The notes: generated by a model not told the origin, from the letters alone. A stretch of DNA of 64,000 bases from Actinobacillus sp. GY-402 (GCF_014843355.1 NZ_CP062137.1:186001-250000); one strand, 5' to 3'; counted from the first letter of the stretch, positions 22,593 to 31,707 are shown. Numbers and translations: made by a program.

Positions 22593-24902
22593 ATGACAAT
22601 CAAACGACAGGTGATAACCGCCGCCCATTGGGGCGGATTAAAAGTGACGGTGGAAAACGGCATAATTACCCGTTCCGCTACGGCGTTTTCCGCCGAGCCG
22701 GAGAATGAGCTGCAAACCGTTGTCGCCGAACAGGTTTACAGTCCGAGCCGGGTGAAATTTCCCATGATCAGAAAAGGATTTTTTGAAGGAAATTCCGACC
22801 GCACTTTACGCGGACGGGATCAATGGATTCGCCTATCCTGGCCGCAGGCGTTGGATTGGGTTCACAACGAACTGACGCGCGTACGCCAAAACTATGGCGC
22901 CCAGGCTATTTTCGGCGGTTCTTACGGTTGGAAAAGTTCCGGCGCGTTGCATTCCTCGCGAACCTTATTGCAGCGTTATCTCAATCTCACCGGCGGTTTT
23001 GTCAACAGTTTCGGCGATTATTCCACCGCCGCGGCGCAGCAAATTCTGCCTTATGTAGTAGGCGGTAACGAAGTTTATCAACAAACTTCCGCTTGGGAAA
23101 CTGTGCTTGCCCATTCGGAGATTATCGTGTTGTGGGGCGCGAATCCTCTCACGACGCTGCGCAATACCTGGACGGCGACGGATCAGCAGGGTATCGCTTA
23201 TTTTCAGCAGGCTCAGCAAGCCGGTAAACGGATTATTTGTATCGATCCCGTTCGCTCCCAAAGTTGCGAACGGCTAAAGGCGGAATGGTTGCCGATTCAC
23301 GCGGGCACCGACGTTGCGTTAATGTTAGCCTTGGCATATACGCTGGCGGAAGAAGCGCTGCTCGATCGCGCCTTTCTGCGCACTCATACCCAAGGTTACG
23401 AGATTTTTGAAGCCTATTTACTGGGAAAAACCGACAATCAACCGAAAACCGCGCAATGGGCGAGCCGGATTTGCGGCTTGCCTGCCTCGCAAATTCAGCA
23501 GCTTGCCCGCGATTTTTCCCGTCATCGAACTCTATTGATGGCGGGATGGGGCATGCAACGACGAAAATACGGCGAGCAACCGGCATGGATGTTGGTGGTG
23601 TTGGCCGCCATGCTGGGGCAAATCGGTTTGCCGGGCTGCGGTTTCAGTTTCAGTCATGTTAACGGTAACGGCGGCGTCGCGCGATCGCAGGCGGGCGTGT
23701 TGGGCAAAATCAGTGAAAAACCGACGAATTTTCGCCCGCACTTTACGGCCGCTATTCCCGTTTCGCACTTGACGGATGCCTTGTTACATCCGCATAAAAC
23801 GATTTCTTTCAACGGCGGCAAAATCACTTATCCCAACATTAAACTGATTTACTGGGCGGGCGGCAATCCGTTGTCGCAGCAGCACGATCTTAATCTTGCG
23901 GCGCGAGCCTGGCGGCGACCGGAATGCATTATCGTCAATGAAATCAACTGGACGCCGACCGCAAAAATGGCGGACATTGTGTTGCCGGTCACCACCAGTT
24001 TCGAACGCAATGATTTAACCCAGTCCGGCTCTTTTTCCATGCGGCATTTGTTGCCGATGAAGCAAGTGGTGCCGCCGCAATTTGAAGCGAAAAACGATTA
24101 CGATATTTTTCTTGAACTGGCGAAACGGGCGGGCGTGGCGGAACGGTTTAGCGAAGGTAAAACCGAGTGGGATTGGTTGCGCGAGTTTTATTCGTCGCTG
24201 CAAAAGTGCGGTCAAAATTTACCGAGTTTTGACGATTTCTGGCGCGCCAATCAGCCGTTGATTTTTGCCGCCGAAGAATCGGATAAACATTGGGTGAAAT
24301 ATGCGGATTTCCGTCGCGATCCGCAGGCGCATCCGCTCAACACGGCATCCGGCAAAATTGAAATTTATTCGCAAACCGTGGCGGCGATGCGGTATGCCGA
24401 TTGTCAAGGGCATCCGATGTGGTTTGAACCCGAGGAAAATGCGCAGCATGACGTGCGTTATCCGTTAACCTTGGTGACGCCTCATTCGCCTTATCGTCTG
24501 CACAGCCAGCTGGCGCAGACTTCGTTGCGTCGGCATTATGCGTTAAACGGACGCGAGCCGGCCTGGCTCCATCCGATTGACGCCAAAGCCCGCGGAATTT
24601 GCCATGGCGATGTGATTTGCATTGAAAGTTCGCGCGGGCGGGTATTGGCCGCCGCTCAGGTGACGGAATCCGTGCGGCAAGGCGTTATCGCGTTGTATCA
24701 GGGCTCGTGGTATGACCCGTTAAATCCGGGTGAAACGGAAAATCCGCTATGTAAAAACGGCTGCGCCAATGTGCTCACCTCGGATGAAAGTTCGTCTCAA
24801 TTATCCCAAGGCAATGCGCCGAACGGTTGTGCCGTTCAGGTGACGAAATTTAGCGGTAAAGCGCCCGAAATAACGGCATTTTTGCCGCCCGATGGCGTTT
24901 GA
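22593..24902 (+). CDS. Cytoplasmic BisC/TorZ-like molybdopterin S-/N-oxide reductase
   Basis: Molybdopterin guanine dinucleotide enzyme of the DMSO reductase family, BisC/TorA branch, which reduces biotin or methionine sulfoxides or amine N-oxides. From the ATG at 22593 it is 769 aa, close to BisC (777). It starts directly with the catalytic domain (ITAAHWGGLKV) and has no Tat signal, unlike its neighbour at 26434, so it should be cytoplasmic. The Mo-ligand region GSYGWKSSGALH, the GGNEVYQQTSAW stretch and the C-terminal cofactor loop (SPYRLHSQLAQTSLRRHY) are intact. It closely resembles the TorZ encoded downstream, suggesting duplication. A uptake signal encodes 'DRTLRG'. The substrate cannot be told from sequence; biotin sulfoxide or methionine sulfoxide are the likely choices. 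Confidence 0.85.
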   Translation: MTIKRQVITAAHWGGLKVTVENGIITRSATAFSAEPENELQTVVAEQVYSPSRVKFPMIRKGFFEGNSDRTLRGRDQWIRLSWPQALDWVHNELTRVRQNYGAQAIFGGSYGWKSSGALHSSRTLLQRYLNLTGGFVNSFGDYSTAAAQQILPYVVGGNEVYQQTSAWETVLAHSEIIVLWGANPLTTLRNTWTATDQQGIAYFQQAQQAGKRIICIDPVRSQSCERLKAEWLPIHAGTDVALMLALAYTLAEEALLDRAFLRTHTQGYEIFEAYLLGKTDNQPKTAQWASRICGLPASQIQQLARDFSRHRTLLMAGWGMQRRKYGEQPAWMLVVLAAMLGQIGLPGCGFSFSHVNGNGGVARSQAGVLGKISEKPTNFRPHFTAAIPVSHLTDALLHPHKTISFNGGKITYPNIKLIYWAGGNPLSQQHDLNLAARAWRRPECIIVNEINWTPTAKMADIVLPVTTSFERNDLTQSGSFSMRHLLPMKQVVPPQFEAKNDYDIFLELAKRAGVAERFSEGKTEWDWLREFYSSLQKCGQNLPSFDDFWRANQPLIFAAEESDKHWVKYADFRRDPQAHPLNTASGKIEIYSQTVAAMRYADCQGHPMWFEPEENAQHDVRYPLTLVTPHSPYRLHSQLAQTSLRRHYALNGREPAWLHPIDAKARGICHGDVICIESSRGRVLAAAQVTESVRQGVIALYQGSWYDPLNPGETENPLCKNGCANVLTSDESSSQLSQGNAPNGCAVQVTKFSGKAPEITAFLPPDGV

Positions 24903-24917
24903 ATTGCCGTTCAAACA

Positions 24918-25096
24918 AAAAACATCGGTATTATGTAGCAGTTGCACAAACATTTAATGTTTTCGTAGGGGCGGGGTTTATCCCCGCCCGAATCTCATTC
25001 AAATATCAGGGCTTACGGGCGGGGATAAACCCCGCCCCTACATAAATTTTCCTAAAATTAACTTTTGTGCAACTGCTACATAATACCGAAAAACAT
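24918..25096. mobile_element. 163-bp MITE-like element with nested inverted repeats and an 8-bp target duplication
   Basis: The element proper covers 24926-25088. Its outer arms (24926-24950 and 25064-25088) are perfect 25-bp inverted repeats beginning CGGTATTATG. Inside them a second perfect 26-bp inverted pair (24965-24990 and 25016-25041) begins GTAGGGGCGG; each inner arm is itself nearly palindromic (GGCGGGG-TTTAT-CCCCGCC). The copy is bounded on both sides by AAAAACAT (24918-24925 and 25089-25096), as expected for an 8-bp target duplication. It is too short to encode a transposase, so it would depend on one elsewhere in the genome. It sits just after the BisC-like gene and interrupts nothing visible. 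Calling it a transposable element is inference from the repeat structure. Confidence 0.8.
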
Positions 25097-25100
25097 CGTT

Positions 25101-25149
25101 ATTTTTGACCGCACTTTTGATCCGCTCCCAAAAGTGCGGTCAAATTTTT
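25101..25149 (+). terminator. Inverted uptake-signal pair upstream of torY
   Basis: TTTGACCGCACTTTTG (25104-25119) pairs with CAAAAGTGCGGTCAAA (25129-25144), followed by TTTTT. It probably ends transcripts coming from the BisC-like gene and the MITE. Confidence 0.75.
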
Positions 25150-25205
25150 CAACGTTTTTTATTTGTTCAATCATACAAAAACGGGGAAAGGATAACGGAC
25201 AAACT

Positions 25206-25292
25206 TTGATCTTGATCCTGTTTTTGTTGTTTTCCGGTTGCGCCGAAACGCAGCGACAGAGTACATTACTTCGTGACGTTTACCTATATTAA
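25206..25292 (+). CDS. Possible 28-aa lipoprotein encoded just upstream of torY
   Basis: A TTG-initiated frame reads a hydrophobic run LILILFLLFSGC followed by AETQRQSTLLRDVYLY. This looks like a lipoprotein signal peptide with a lipobox-like FSGC and a 16-residue mature tail. AAAGGATAAC lies upstream as a possible ribosome-binding site. The stop is 35 nt before torY, so it could be the first gene of a torYZ operon, like other tiny tor-associated membrane peptides. The weak start codon and very short length leave it doubtful. Recovery of the same peptide before torY in relatives would support it. Confidence 0.3.
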   Translation: MILILFLLFSGCAETQRQSTLLRDVYLY

Positions 25293-25327
25293 GGTAGTAA
25301 ATTTATTTTTATTATACGGAGTGATTT

Positions 25328-26422
25328 ATGGCGAAACGGAAAATTTCACTCATCGGCGGATTGGTGCTGATGGGCTTGGGTGCGGCGGCGGTGTTGGGCG
25401 TTCAGAAAACGTTGAAAGCGACCAATTCGACGGAATTTTGTGTCAGTTGCCATTCGATGGAGCACCCTAAGGCGGAATGGGAGGGTTCTGCGCACTTTTC
25501 CAATGCCCAAGGCATTCGTGCCGATTGTGCGGATTGTCACGTGCCGCAGGAAAACGGTTTGCATTATTTGAAAGCGAAATTTATTGCGCTGAAAGATTTG
25601 TGGTACACCGTGACCGACAAGCTGCCGAACAAACAGGCTTACGAACAACATCGTGCGGAAATGGCGAAAACCGTGTGGGAAGATATGAAAGCCAACGATT
25701 CGGAAACTTGTCGCTCCTGTCATAGTTTTGAAGCCATGGAAATTTCCGCTCAGAAACCGGCGGCACAGGATTTCCATACGCAGGCCAAAGAAAACGGACA
25801 AACCTGTATTGATTGTCACAAAGGTATCGTTCATTTCTTACCGGAAGATAAAAACGATAACGGCGGCGATACCGAATTGGCAAAACACGGCGGTCAGATT
25901 TCCGCTGAAAGCAAGGTGTTGTATGCGTTGGCCGTCAGTACGGCGAAATCCGCTAACGGCGGCGAGGTGCGCTTAATGCCGTTTGCCGAATTAACGGATT
26001 GGAAAGCCGAGGGCGAAAATGTGGTGGCAACCCTGCACGGCTGGCAGCAGGCGGGAGCGGAAAGCGTGCTTTATACCGGCTTGGGACAGCGGATTTCCGT
26101 TGCGGTATTGGATGACGAAGCGAAAGCCAATCTGCAAGTGAAAAACAAAGTGCATGATTCCGTAACCGATTCGGAATGGTCTGAGGTGATGTTGCCGATT
26201 AATGCGCCGAAAAATGCGGTGACTTCCGATATTAATTCGCTCAATGCTTTCGGTAAAAATCTGAATGAAACCCATTGCAGCGGTTGCCATGCGCCGATTG
26301 CGGCGGATCATTACACGGCAAATCAATGGATTGGCGTGGTGAATTCCATGAAAGATCGCACTTCGATGACGAAAGAACAGGTGCGCACGCTCACCATTTA
26401 TCTACAACGCAATGCAAAATAA
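25328..26422 (+). CDS. torY: Pentahaem c-type cytochrome TorY/TorC (NapC/NirT family)
   Basis: Membrane-anchored quinol dehydrogenase that passes electrons to a periplasmic S-/N-oxide reductase. 364 aa. An N-terminal anchor helix at residues 6-26 (ISLIGGLVLMGLGAAAVLGV) precedes four NapC-type haem motifs (CVSCH at 38-42, CADCH, CRSCH, CIDCH). A C-terminal mono-haem domain carries CSGCH near residue 316, diagnostic of the pentahaem TorC/TorY architecture. Its ribosome-binding site is ACGGAGTG, and torZ follows after 11 nt. A TorY/TorZ pair of this form is also present in Haemophilus influenzae, where the reductase has been named MtsZ. Confidence 0.93.
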   Translation: MAKRKISLIGGLVLMGLGAAAVLGVQKTLKATNSTEFCVSCHSMEHPKAEWEGSAHFSNAQGIRADCADCHVPQENGLHYLKAKFIALKDLWYTVTDKLPNKQAYEQHRAEMAKTVWEDMKANDSETCRSCHSFEAMEISAQKPAAQDFHTQAKENGQTCIDCHKGIVHFLPEDKNDNGGDTELAKHGGQISAESKVLYALAVSTAKSANGGEVRLMPFAELTDWKAEGENVVATLHGWQQAGAESVLYTGLGQRISVAVLDDEAKANLQVKNKVHDSVTDSEWSEVMLPINAPKNAVTSDINSLNAFGKNLNETHCSGCHAPIAADHYTANQWIGVVNSMKDRTSMTKEQVRTLTIYLQRNAK

Positions 26423-26433
26423 GGATGGAAAAC

Positions 26434-28902
26434 ATGAAAGAAAAAATTAATCAAAAACGTCGCGATTTCTTGAAAACTTCATCTTTAGGTGTGGCGGGCG
26501 CAACCTTAGCCGGCGGCAGTTTAACCGCCGGTTTGCTGCAGGCGAAAGAAACGGCGGAGCCACGAACCGTCGTGACGGCCGCTCACTGGGGACCGCTCGG
26601 CGTGGTGGTGGAAAACGGCAAAGTGGTGAAATCCGGTGCGGCCATTCCGGCGCCGATTGAAAACGAACTGCAATCCGTGGTGGCGGATCAGCTTTATAGC
26701 GAAGCCCGGGTGAAATATCCGATGGTGCGCAAAGGCTATTTAAGGGGAAATGCCGACCGCACTTTGCGCGGGCGGGACGAGTGGGTGCGCGTTTCCTGGG
26801 AACAGGCGCTGGATTTAGTAGCAAAGGAAATGAAACGGGTGCGGGAAAAATACGGTGCAACCGGTGTTTTCGCCGGTTCTTACGGTTGGTATAGCTCGGG
26901 CGCTTTGCATGCCGCCCGTACGTTGTTGCACCGTTATATGAACGTTACCGGCGGTTTTGTGGGGACGAAAGGAGACTATTCTACCGGCGCCGCGCAGGTC
27001 ATTATGCCGCACGTGTTGGGGACAATTGAAGTTTACGAGCAGCAAACCAGCTGGGAAGTTTTACTGGAAAGCACCGATATTATTGTGTTATGGGGCGCAA
27101 ATCCGTTGACCACCATGCGCATTGCCTGGACTTCGACGGATCAAAAAGGAATCGAATATTTCAAAAAATTCAAAGAAACCGGTAAACGGATTATTTGTAT
27201 CGATCCGGTTCGTAACGAAAGTTGCGAATATCTGGGCGCGGAGTGGATTCCGGTTAACACCGCCACAGATGTGCCTTTGATGTTGGGAATGGCGCATACT
27301 TTGGTCAGTGAAGACAAACATGATAAAGCTTTCCTGAAAAAATACACGCGCGGTTATGAGAAATTCGAAGAATATCTGTTGGGAAAAACGGACGGTCAAG
27401 TGAAAGACGCCGAATGGGCCAGCCGTATTTCCGGCGTGCCGGCGGAAGTGATTAAAACTTTAGCGCATGATTTCAGCGAGAAACGAACGATGCTGATGGG
27501 CGGTTGGGGAATGCAACGCCAACGACACGGCGAACAGGCTCACTGGATGCTGGTAACTTTAGCGTCCATGCTCGGCCAAATCGGTTTACCGGGCGGCGGT
27601 TTCGGCTTCAGCTACCATTATTCGAACGGCGGGGTCCCGACGGCAACCGGCGGCGTGCTGGGGTCGATTACGGCGAATCCGTCCGTGGCGGCCGGTGCGA
27701 AAACCTGGCTGGATGAAACCTCGCAATATTCTTTTCCGTTGGCGCGTTTAACGGATGCGCTGTTAAATCCCGGGAAAGTGATTCAATATAACGGTTCCGA
27801 ACTCACTTATCCCGAAATTAAGCTGATTTATTGGTGCGGCGGCAATCCGTACAGCCATCATCAGGATACCAACTTAATGGTGAAAGCCTGGCATAAACCG
27901 GACACCATTATCGTTAACGAAGTGAACTGGACGGCGACGGCGCGCATGGCGGATATTGTCTTGCCGGCGACCACCAGTTATGAACGTAACGACTTAACCA
28001 TGTCTGGCGATTATTCCATGCTGAATATTTTTCCGATGAAGCAGGTTGTGGAGCCGCAATTTGAAGCGAAAAACGATTTTGAGATTTTTACCGAACTGGC
28101 AAAACGTGCGGGCGTAGAAGAACAGTTCACCGAAGGTAAAACGGAAATGCAGTGGCTGAGAGAATTCTATCAAACCGCTTTTACCGCAGCGCGTAACGCC
28201 CGTGTGACCATGCCGAAATTCGAACGGTTCTGGCAGGAAAATAAACCGATTACCTTTGAAACGTCGGAAAAAGCGAAAAAATGGGTCCGTTATGAAGAAT
28301 TTCGTGAAGATCCGTTACTGAATCCGTTGGGAACGCCGTCCGGCAAAATTGAGATTTTTTCCGAAACTATCGCCAAGATGAATTATGACGATTGCAAAGG
28401 TTACCCGAGTTGGATGGAGCCGGAGGAATACGCCGGCAAGGTTACGGCGGAATATCCGCTCGCGCTGGTCACGCCGCATCCGTATTACCGTTTGCACAGC
28501 CAGTTGGCGCACACCTCATTGCGTCAGAAATACGCGGTGAAGGATCGCGAACCGGTGCTGATTCATCCGGACGACGCGAAACCTCGCAATATTGCCGACG
28601 GCGATATTGTACGTATTGAAAGCCCTCGCGGGCAAGTGTTGGCGGGAGCGGTCGTGACTGACGGCATCATTAAAGGCACGATCGCTTTACATGAAGGCGC
28701 TTGGTATGATCCGTTAAATCCGGGCGAAACGGAAAAACCGTTGTGTAAAAACGGTTGCGCCAACGTGTTAACCCGCGATGAAGGCACGTCGAAACTGGCG
28801 CAGGGAAATTCGCCGAATACCTGTATCGTGCAAATCGAGAAATATCGGGGCGAAGCGCCGGAAGTGACGGTATTCAAACAGCCTAAAACGGAAAAACTTT
28901 AA
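26434..28902 (+). CDS. torZ: Periplasmic S-/N-oxide reductase TorZ/MtsZ (molybdoenzyme, Tat-exported)
   Basis: Terminal reductase of anaerobic respiration, accepting electrons from TorY. The start at 26434 has AAGGA eight bases upstream and gives 822 aa; the ATG at 26425 is too close to that site. The N-terminus is a Tat signal (QKRRDFLKTSSLGVAGATLAG) with likely cleavage near LLQAKE, so export occurs folded with cofactor. The catalytic domain begins VVTAAHWGPLGV; GSYGWYSSGALH supplies the Mo serine ligand. TMAO reductase is the classical label, but in H. influenzae the equivalent enzyme is reported to reduce methionine sulfoxide and to help in its salvage. Substrate is therefore inferred. 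It shares a uptake signal at the same 'DRTLRG' codons with the paralogue at 22593. Confidence 0.93.
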   Translation: MKEKINQKRRDFLKTSSLGVAGATLAGGSLTAGLLQAKETAEPRTVVTAAHWGPLGVVVENGKVVKSGAAIPAPIENELQSVVADQLYSEARVKYPMVRKGYLRGNADRTLRGRDEWVRVSWEQALDLVAKEMKRVREKYGATGVFAGSYGWYSSGALHAARTLLHRYMNVTGGFVGTKGDYSTGAAQVIMPHVLGTIEVYEQQTSWEVLLESTDIIVLWGANPLTTMRIAWTSTDQKGIEYFKKFKETGKRIICIDPVRNESCEYLGAEWIPVNTATDVPLMLGMAHTLVSEDKHDKAFLKKYTRGYEKFEEYLLGKTDGQVKDAEWASRISGVPAEVIKTLAHDFSEKRTMLMGGWGMQRQRHGEQAHWMLVTLASMLGQIGLPGGGFGFSYHYSNGGVPTATGGVLGSITANPSVAAGAKTWLDETSQYSFPLARLTDALLNPGKVIQYNGSELTYPEIKLIYWCGGNPYSHHQDTNLMVKAWHKPDTIIVNEVNWTATARMADIVLPATTSYERNDLTMSGDYSMLNIFPMKQVVEPQFEAKNDFEIFTELAKRAGVEEQFTEGKTEMQWLREFYQTAFTAARNARVTMPKFERFWQENKPITFETSEKAKKWVRYEEFREDPLLNPLGTPSGKIEIFSETIAKMNYDDCKGYPSWMEPEEYAGKVTAEYPLALVTPHPYYRLHSQLAHTSLRQKYAVKDREPVLIHPDDAKPRNIADGDIVRIESPRGQVLAGAVVTDGIIKGTIALHEGAWYDPLNPGETEKPLCKNGCANVLTRDEGTSKLAQGNSPNTCIVQIEKYRGEAPEVTVFKQPKTEKL

Positions 28903-28909
28903 AAAAATC

Positions 28910-28936
28910 GACCGCACTTTTGCTGCGGTCTTTTTT
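28910..28936 (+). terminator. Terminator after torZ built from half a uptake signal
   Basis: GACCGCA (28910-28916), a 7-nt loop, TGCGGTC (28924-28930) and TTTTTT. Only one arm is a full uptake signal core; the other is just its complement. It ends the torYZ transcript. A separate intact uptake signal lies at about 28955-28966 before mreB. Confidence 0.85.
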
Positions 28937-29047
28937 ATATTCGAATAAAATTCACTGTAAAGTGCGGTCATTTTTTGGTACATTATGCACAATTTTTTTC
29001 AAGCTTAAAATTTAAGCGCGGTTTAATCAAAATTTAATGGAATTCTT

Positions 29048-30097
29048 ATGTTATTTAAAAAAATTCGCGGATTATTTTCAAACGATCTTTCTATTGACCT
29101 GGGTACGGCGAATACCTTGATTTACGTGAAAGGGCAGGGCATCGTATTGAATGAGCCCTCAGTGGTGGCGATCCGTCAGGGACGAGGCGGCAATAAAAGT
29201 ATTGCGGCGGTCGGCAAAGATGCCAAATTAATGTTAGGCCGTACATCGAATAACATCACGGCTATCCGCCCGATGAAAGACGGCGTGATCGCCGATTTCT
29301 CAGTCACTGAAAAAATGTTGCAACACTTCATCAAGCAAGTGCATAGCAGCAATTTCCTGCGTCCAAGTCCGCGCGTGGTTATTTGCGTGCCGGCGGGCGC
29401 CACTCAAGTGGAGCGCCGCGCGATTAAAGAATCCGCTTTCGGCGCGGGTGCGCGCGAAGTGCATTTGATTGTTGAACCGATGGCGGCGGCAATTGGGGCG
29501 AAATTACCGGTTTCTACACCGACCGGTTCAATGGTCATCGATATCGGCGGCGGCACGACGGAAATCGCGGTTATCGCCTTAAACGGCGTGGCTTATTCGT
29601 CGTCCGTGCGTATCGGCGGCGACAAATTCGACGAAGCGATTATCGCTTATGTGCGTCGTACCTTCGGCTCGTTAATCGGTGAATCCACGGCGGAACACAT
29701 CAAACATGCCATCGGTACCGCCTATATTCAGGACGACGATGAAATTTTAGAAATGGAAGTGTTCGGCAGTAATTTGGCGGAAGGTGTGCCGCGCGCTTTC
29801 ACATTAACTTCGCGCGATGTCCTGGAAGCGATTCAACAACCGCTGGAAGGCATTATCAGAGCAATGCGTACCGCGCTGGAAGAATGTAAACCGGAACATG
29901 CGGCGGATATTTATGCGCACGGCATGGTTTTAACCGGCGGCGGCGCGCTGTTGCGTAATATCGATATTTTATTAGCGAAAGAATCGGGCGTGCCGGTTAT
30001 TATTGCCGATGATCCCTTGACTTGCGTTGCGCGCGGCGGCGGCGAAACGTTGGAAATGATCGATCAATACGGCACGGATATTTTTAGCGAAGACTAA
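29048..30097 (+). CDS. mreB: Rod shape-determining actin-like protein MreB
   Basis: Actin homologue that directs lateral wall synthesis beneath the inner membrane. 349 aa. The start [27 protein letters not shown] includes the amphipathic N-terminus and phosphate-1 loop; [31 protein letters not shown] and [14 protein letters not shown] are the other nucleotide-binding motifs. The end [11 protein letters not shown] is typical of gammaproteobacterial MreB. It is first of mreBCD, but an inverted uptake-signal hairpin separates it from mreC, which could lower mreCD expression relative to mreB. Confidence 0.97.
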   Translation: MLFKKIRGLFSNDLSIDLGTANTLIYVKGQGIVLNEPSVVAIRQGRGGNKSIAAVGKDAKLMLGRTSNNITAIRPMKDGVIADFSVTEKMLQHFIKQVHSSNFLRPSPRVVICVPAGATQVERRAIKESAFGAGAREVHLIVEPMAAAIGAKLPVSTPTGSMVIDIGGGTTEIAVIALNGVAYSSSVRIGGDKFDEAIIAYVRRTFGSLIGESTAEHIKHAIGTAYIQDDDEILEMEVFGSNLAEGVPRAFTLTSRDVLEAIQQPLEGIIRAMRTALEECKPEHAADIYAHGMVLTGGGALLRNIDILLAKESGVPVIIADDPLTCVARGGGETLEMIDQYGTDIFSED

Positions 30098-30112
30098 CAT
30101 TTTTCTTATAAT

Positions 30113-30144
30113 AAAAAGTGCGGTTAAATTTGACCGCACTTTTT
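30113..30144. terminator. Imperfect inverted uptake-signal hairpin between mreB and mreC
   Basis: AAAAAGTGCGGTTAAATT is followed at once by TGACCGCACTTTTT. One arm deviates from the uptake signal (GGTT for GGTC). The stem of about 12 bp with a terminal T-run could cause partial termination inside the operon. Confidence 0.65.
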
Positions 30145-30163
30145 ATCTGTTTATGTTGATTTG

Positions 30164-31219
30164 ATGAAACCTATTTTCAGTAAAACTTCCCCTTTGGGGC
30201 TGCGTTTGTTTTTGGCCGTTACGGCATCCATTATGCTGATTCTGACGGACGGGCAGACGAATACTATGATCAAAGTCCGCAGTTTTATGGAAACGGCGGT
30301 CGGAGGCTTGTATTATCTCGCCAATACGCCGCGTACGGTGCTGGATAACGTATCGGAAAATCTGGTGGATACCGGCAAACTGCAAATTGAAAATAAAGTG
30401 CTGAAAGAACAGTTGCGCGAGAAAAACGCGGATTTGTTGTTGCTGGATCAGCTTAAAGTGGAAAATCAACGTTTGCGTCTGTTGCTCAATTCGCCGTTGC
30501 GAACCGACGAATACAAAAAAATCGGAGAAATTCTGACCGCGGAAACGGATCGTTACCGCCAACAAGTCGTGATTAACCAAGGGCGGCAAGAAGGCGCCTA
30601 TGTGGGGCAGCCGGTAATTGATGAAAAAGGCGTGGTCGGGCAGATTATTTCCGTCGGCGAAAAAAGCAGCCGCGTGTTGCTGATTAGCGACGTAACGCAC
30701 TCCATTCCCGTTCAGGTTTTACGTAATGACGTGCGAGTAATTGCCAGCGGATCGGGGCGCAGCGATGAGTTAACTTTGGATAATGTACCGCGTTCCGTGG
30801 ATATTGCGAAAGGCGATTTATTGGTGACTTCGGGCCTGGGCGGCCGTTTCCCCGAAGGTTATCCGGTTGCGGTGGTGGAAAACGTATCACGCGACGGTTC
30901 CAATTATTTCGCCACCGTGACGGCAAAACCGTTGGCGTCGCTGGAGCGTTTACGTTACGTATTATTGGTTTGGAGCCATGAAGAAATTCATAAATATCAG
31001 GCCAGTTCGCCCGAAGATGTGCGCAATACGGTGCAGCAACGTTTAGCCAATAAGGAACGCGGTGTGGACACTAAAAAAGCCTTGGTGACGGAAGGCAACG
31101 AGAATAGCAAGGAAAACGGCGAAAAAGACGATATTGCGATTCCCGAAAATTTACCGGAAATGAACAGTAACGATCATCAGGTTTCGCCTGAAATTCAGGA
31201 ACACAGAGAAGAAGATTAA
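30164..31219 (+). CDS. mreC: Rod shape-determining protein MreC
   Basis: Bitopic inner-membrane protein bridging MreB to the periplasmic elongation enzymes. From the ATG at 30164, 351 aa. A cytoplasmic stub and one helix at about residues 10-30 (LGLRLFLAVTASIMLILTDG) are followed by a coiled coil (ENLVDTGKLQIENKVLKEQLREKNADLLLLDQLKVENQRLR) and a beta-rich domain with the conserved GVVGQII and LLISDVTHSIPVQV. The last 60 residues are acidic and low-complexity. The stop overlaps the mreD start by one base. Confidence 0.95.
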   Translation: MKPIFSKTSPLGLRLFLAVTASIMLILTDGQTNTMIKVRSFMETAVGGLYYLANTPRTVLDNVSENLVDTGKLQIENKVLKEQLREKNADLLLLDQLKVENQRLRLLLNSPLRTDEYKKIGEILTAETDRYRQQVVINQGRQEGAYVGQPVIDEKGVVGQIISVGEKSSRVLLISDVTHSIPVQVLRNDVRVIASGSGRSDELTLDNVPRSVDIAKGDLLVTSGLGGRFPEGYPVAVVENVSRDGSNYFATVTAKPLASLERLRYVLLVWSHEEIHKYQASSPEDVRNTVQQRLANKERGVDTKKALVTEGNENSKENGEKDDIAIPENLPEMNSNDHQVSPEIQEHREED

Positions 31220-31707
31220 TGAACGGACGGTTTTTGTTACAGGTAATAGGTCTGGTTGCCGTTTTTGTAGTGGCGCTGGTACTTGAAATTGCGCCCTGGC
31301 CGAGCGGTTTCCAAAGCTTTAAACCCTCTTGGTTGATCCTGATTTTAACCTATTGGATTCTGGCGTTGCCGACGACCGTGAATGTAGGAACGGCGTTCGT
31401 ACTAGGCATTATCTGGGATTTGGTTATCGGTTCCATTTTAGGCGTACATGGTTTAGTGCTTTCCGTTTTTGCCTATTTTGTTGCGCGTTACCATCAAATT
31501 CTCAGCAATTTATCCCTTTGGCAGCAAAGTCTACTGATGATGATTGCGGTTTTTGTCATTCGTTTTGGCATTTTCCTGGTGGAAATGTTTATTCACAGCG
31601 CCGTTTTTGACTGGAAAGACATTTTCGGCGCCCTGATCACCGGCGCCTTGTGGCCTTGGGGATTTTTACTGCTGCGCAAAGTCGGGCGCAGACTCGGTTT
31701 AAACTGA
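31219..31707 (+). CDS. mreD: Rod shape-determining protein MreD
   Basis: Small polytopic membrane protein of the elongasome. 162 aa with about five or six hydrophobic helices. The family pattern is visible: LEIAPWPSGFQSFKPSWLILILTYWILALP near the N-terminus, then FVLGIIWDLVIGSILGVHGLVLSV. The start overlaps the mreC stop (TAATG), a sign of coupling. An inverted uptake-signal terminator follows, then leuD on the other strand. Confidence 0.94.
   Translation: MNGRFLLQVIGLVAVFVVALVLEIAPWPSGFQSFKPSWLILILTYWILALPTTVNVGTAFVLGIIWDLVIGSILGVHGLVLSVFAYFVARYHQILSNLSLWQQSLLMMIAVFVIRFGIFLVEMFIHSAVFDWKDIFGALITGALWPWGFLLLRKVGRRLGLN

Noticed and set aside
24965-25041. The GC-rich inner repeats as a simple rho-independent terminator
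   Set aside because: The stem is 26 bp around a 25-nt loop with no U-run, and it is enclosed by further perfect arms and a target duplication, so a mobile element explains it better.
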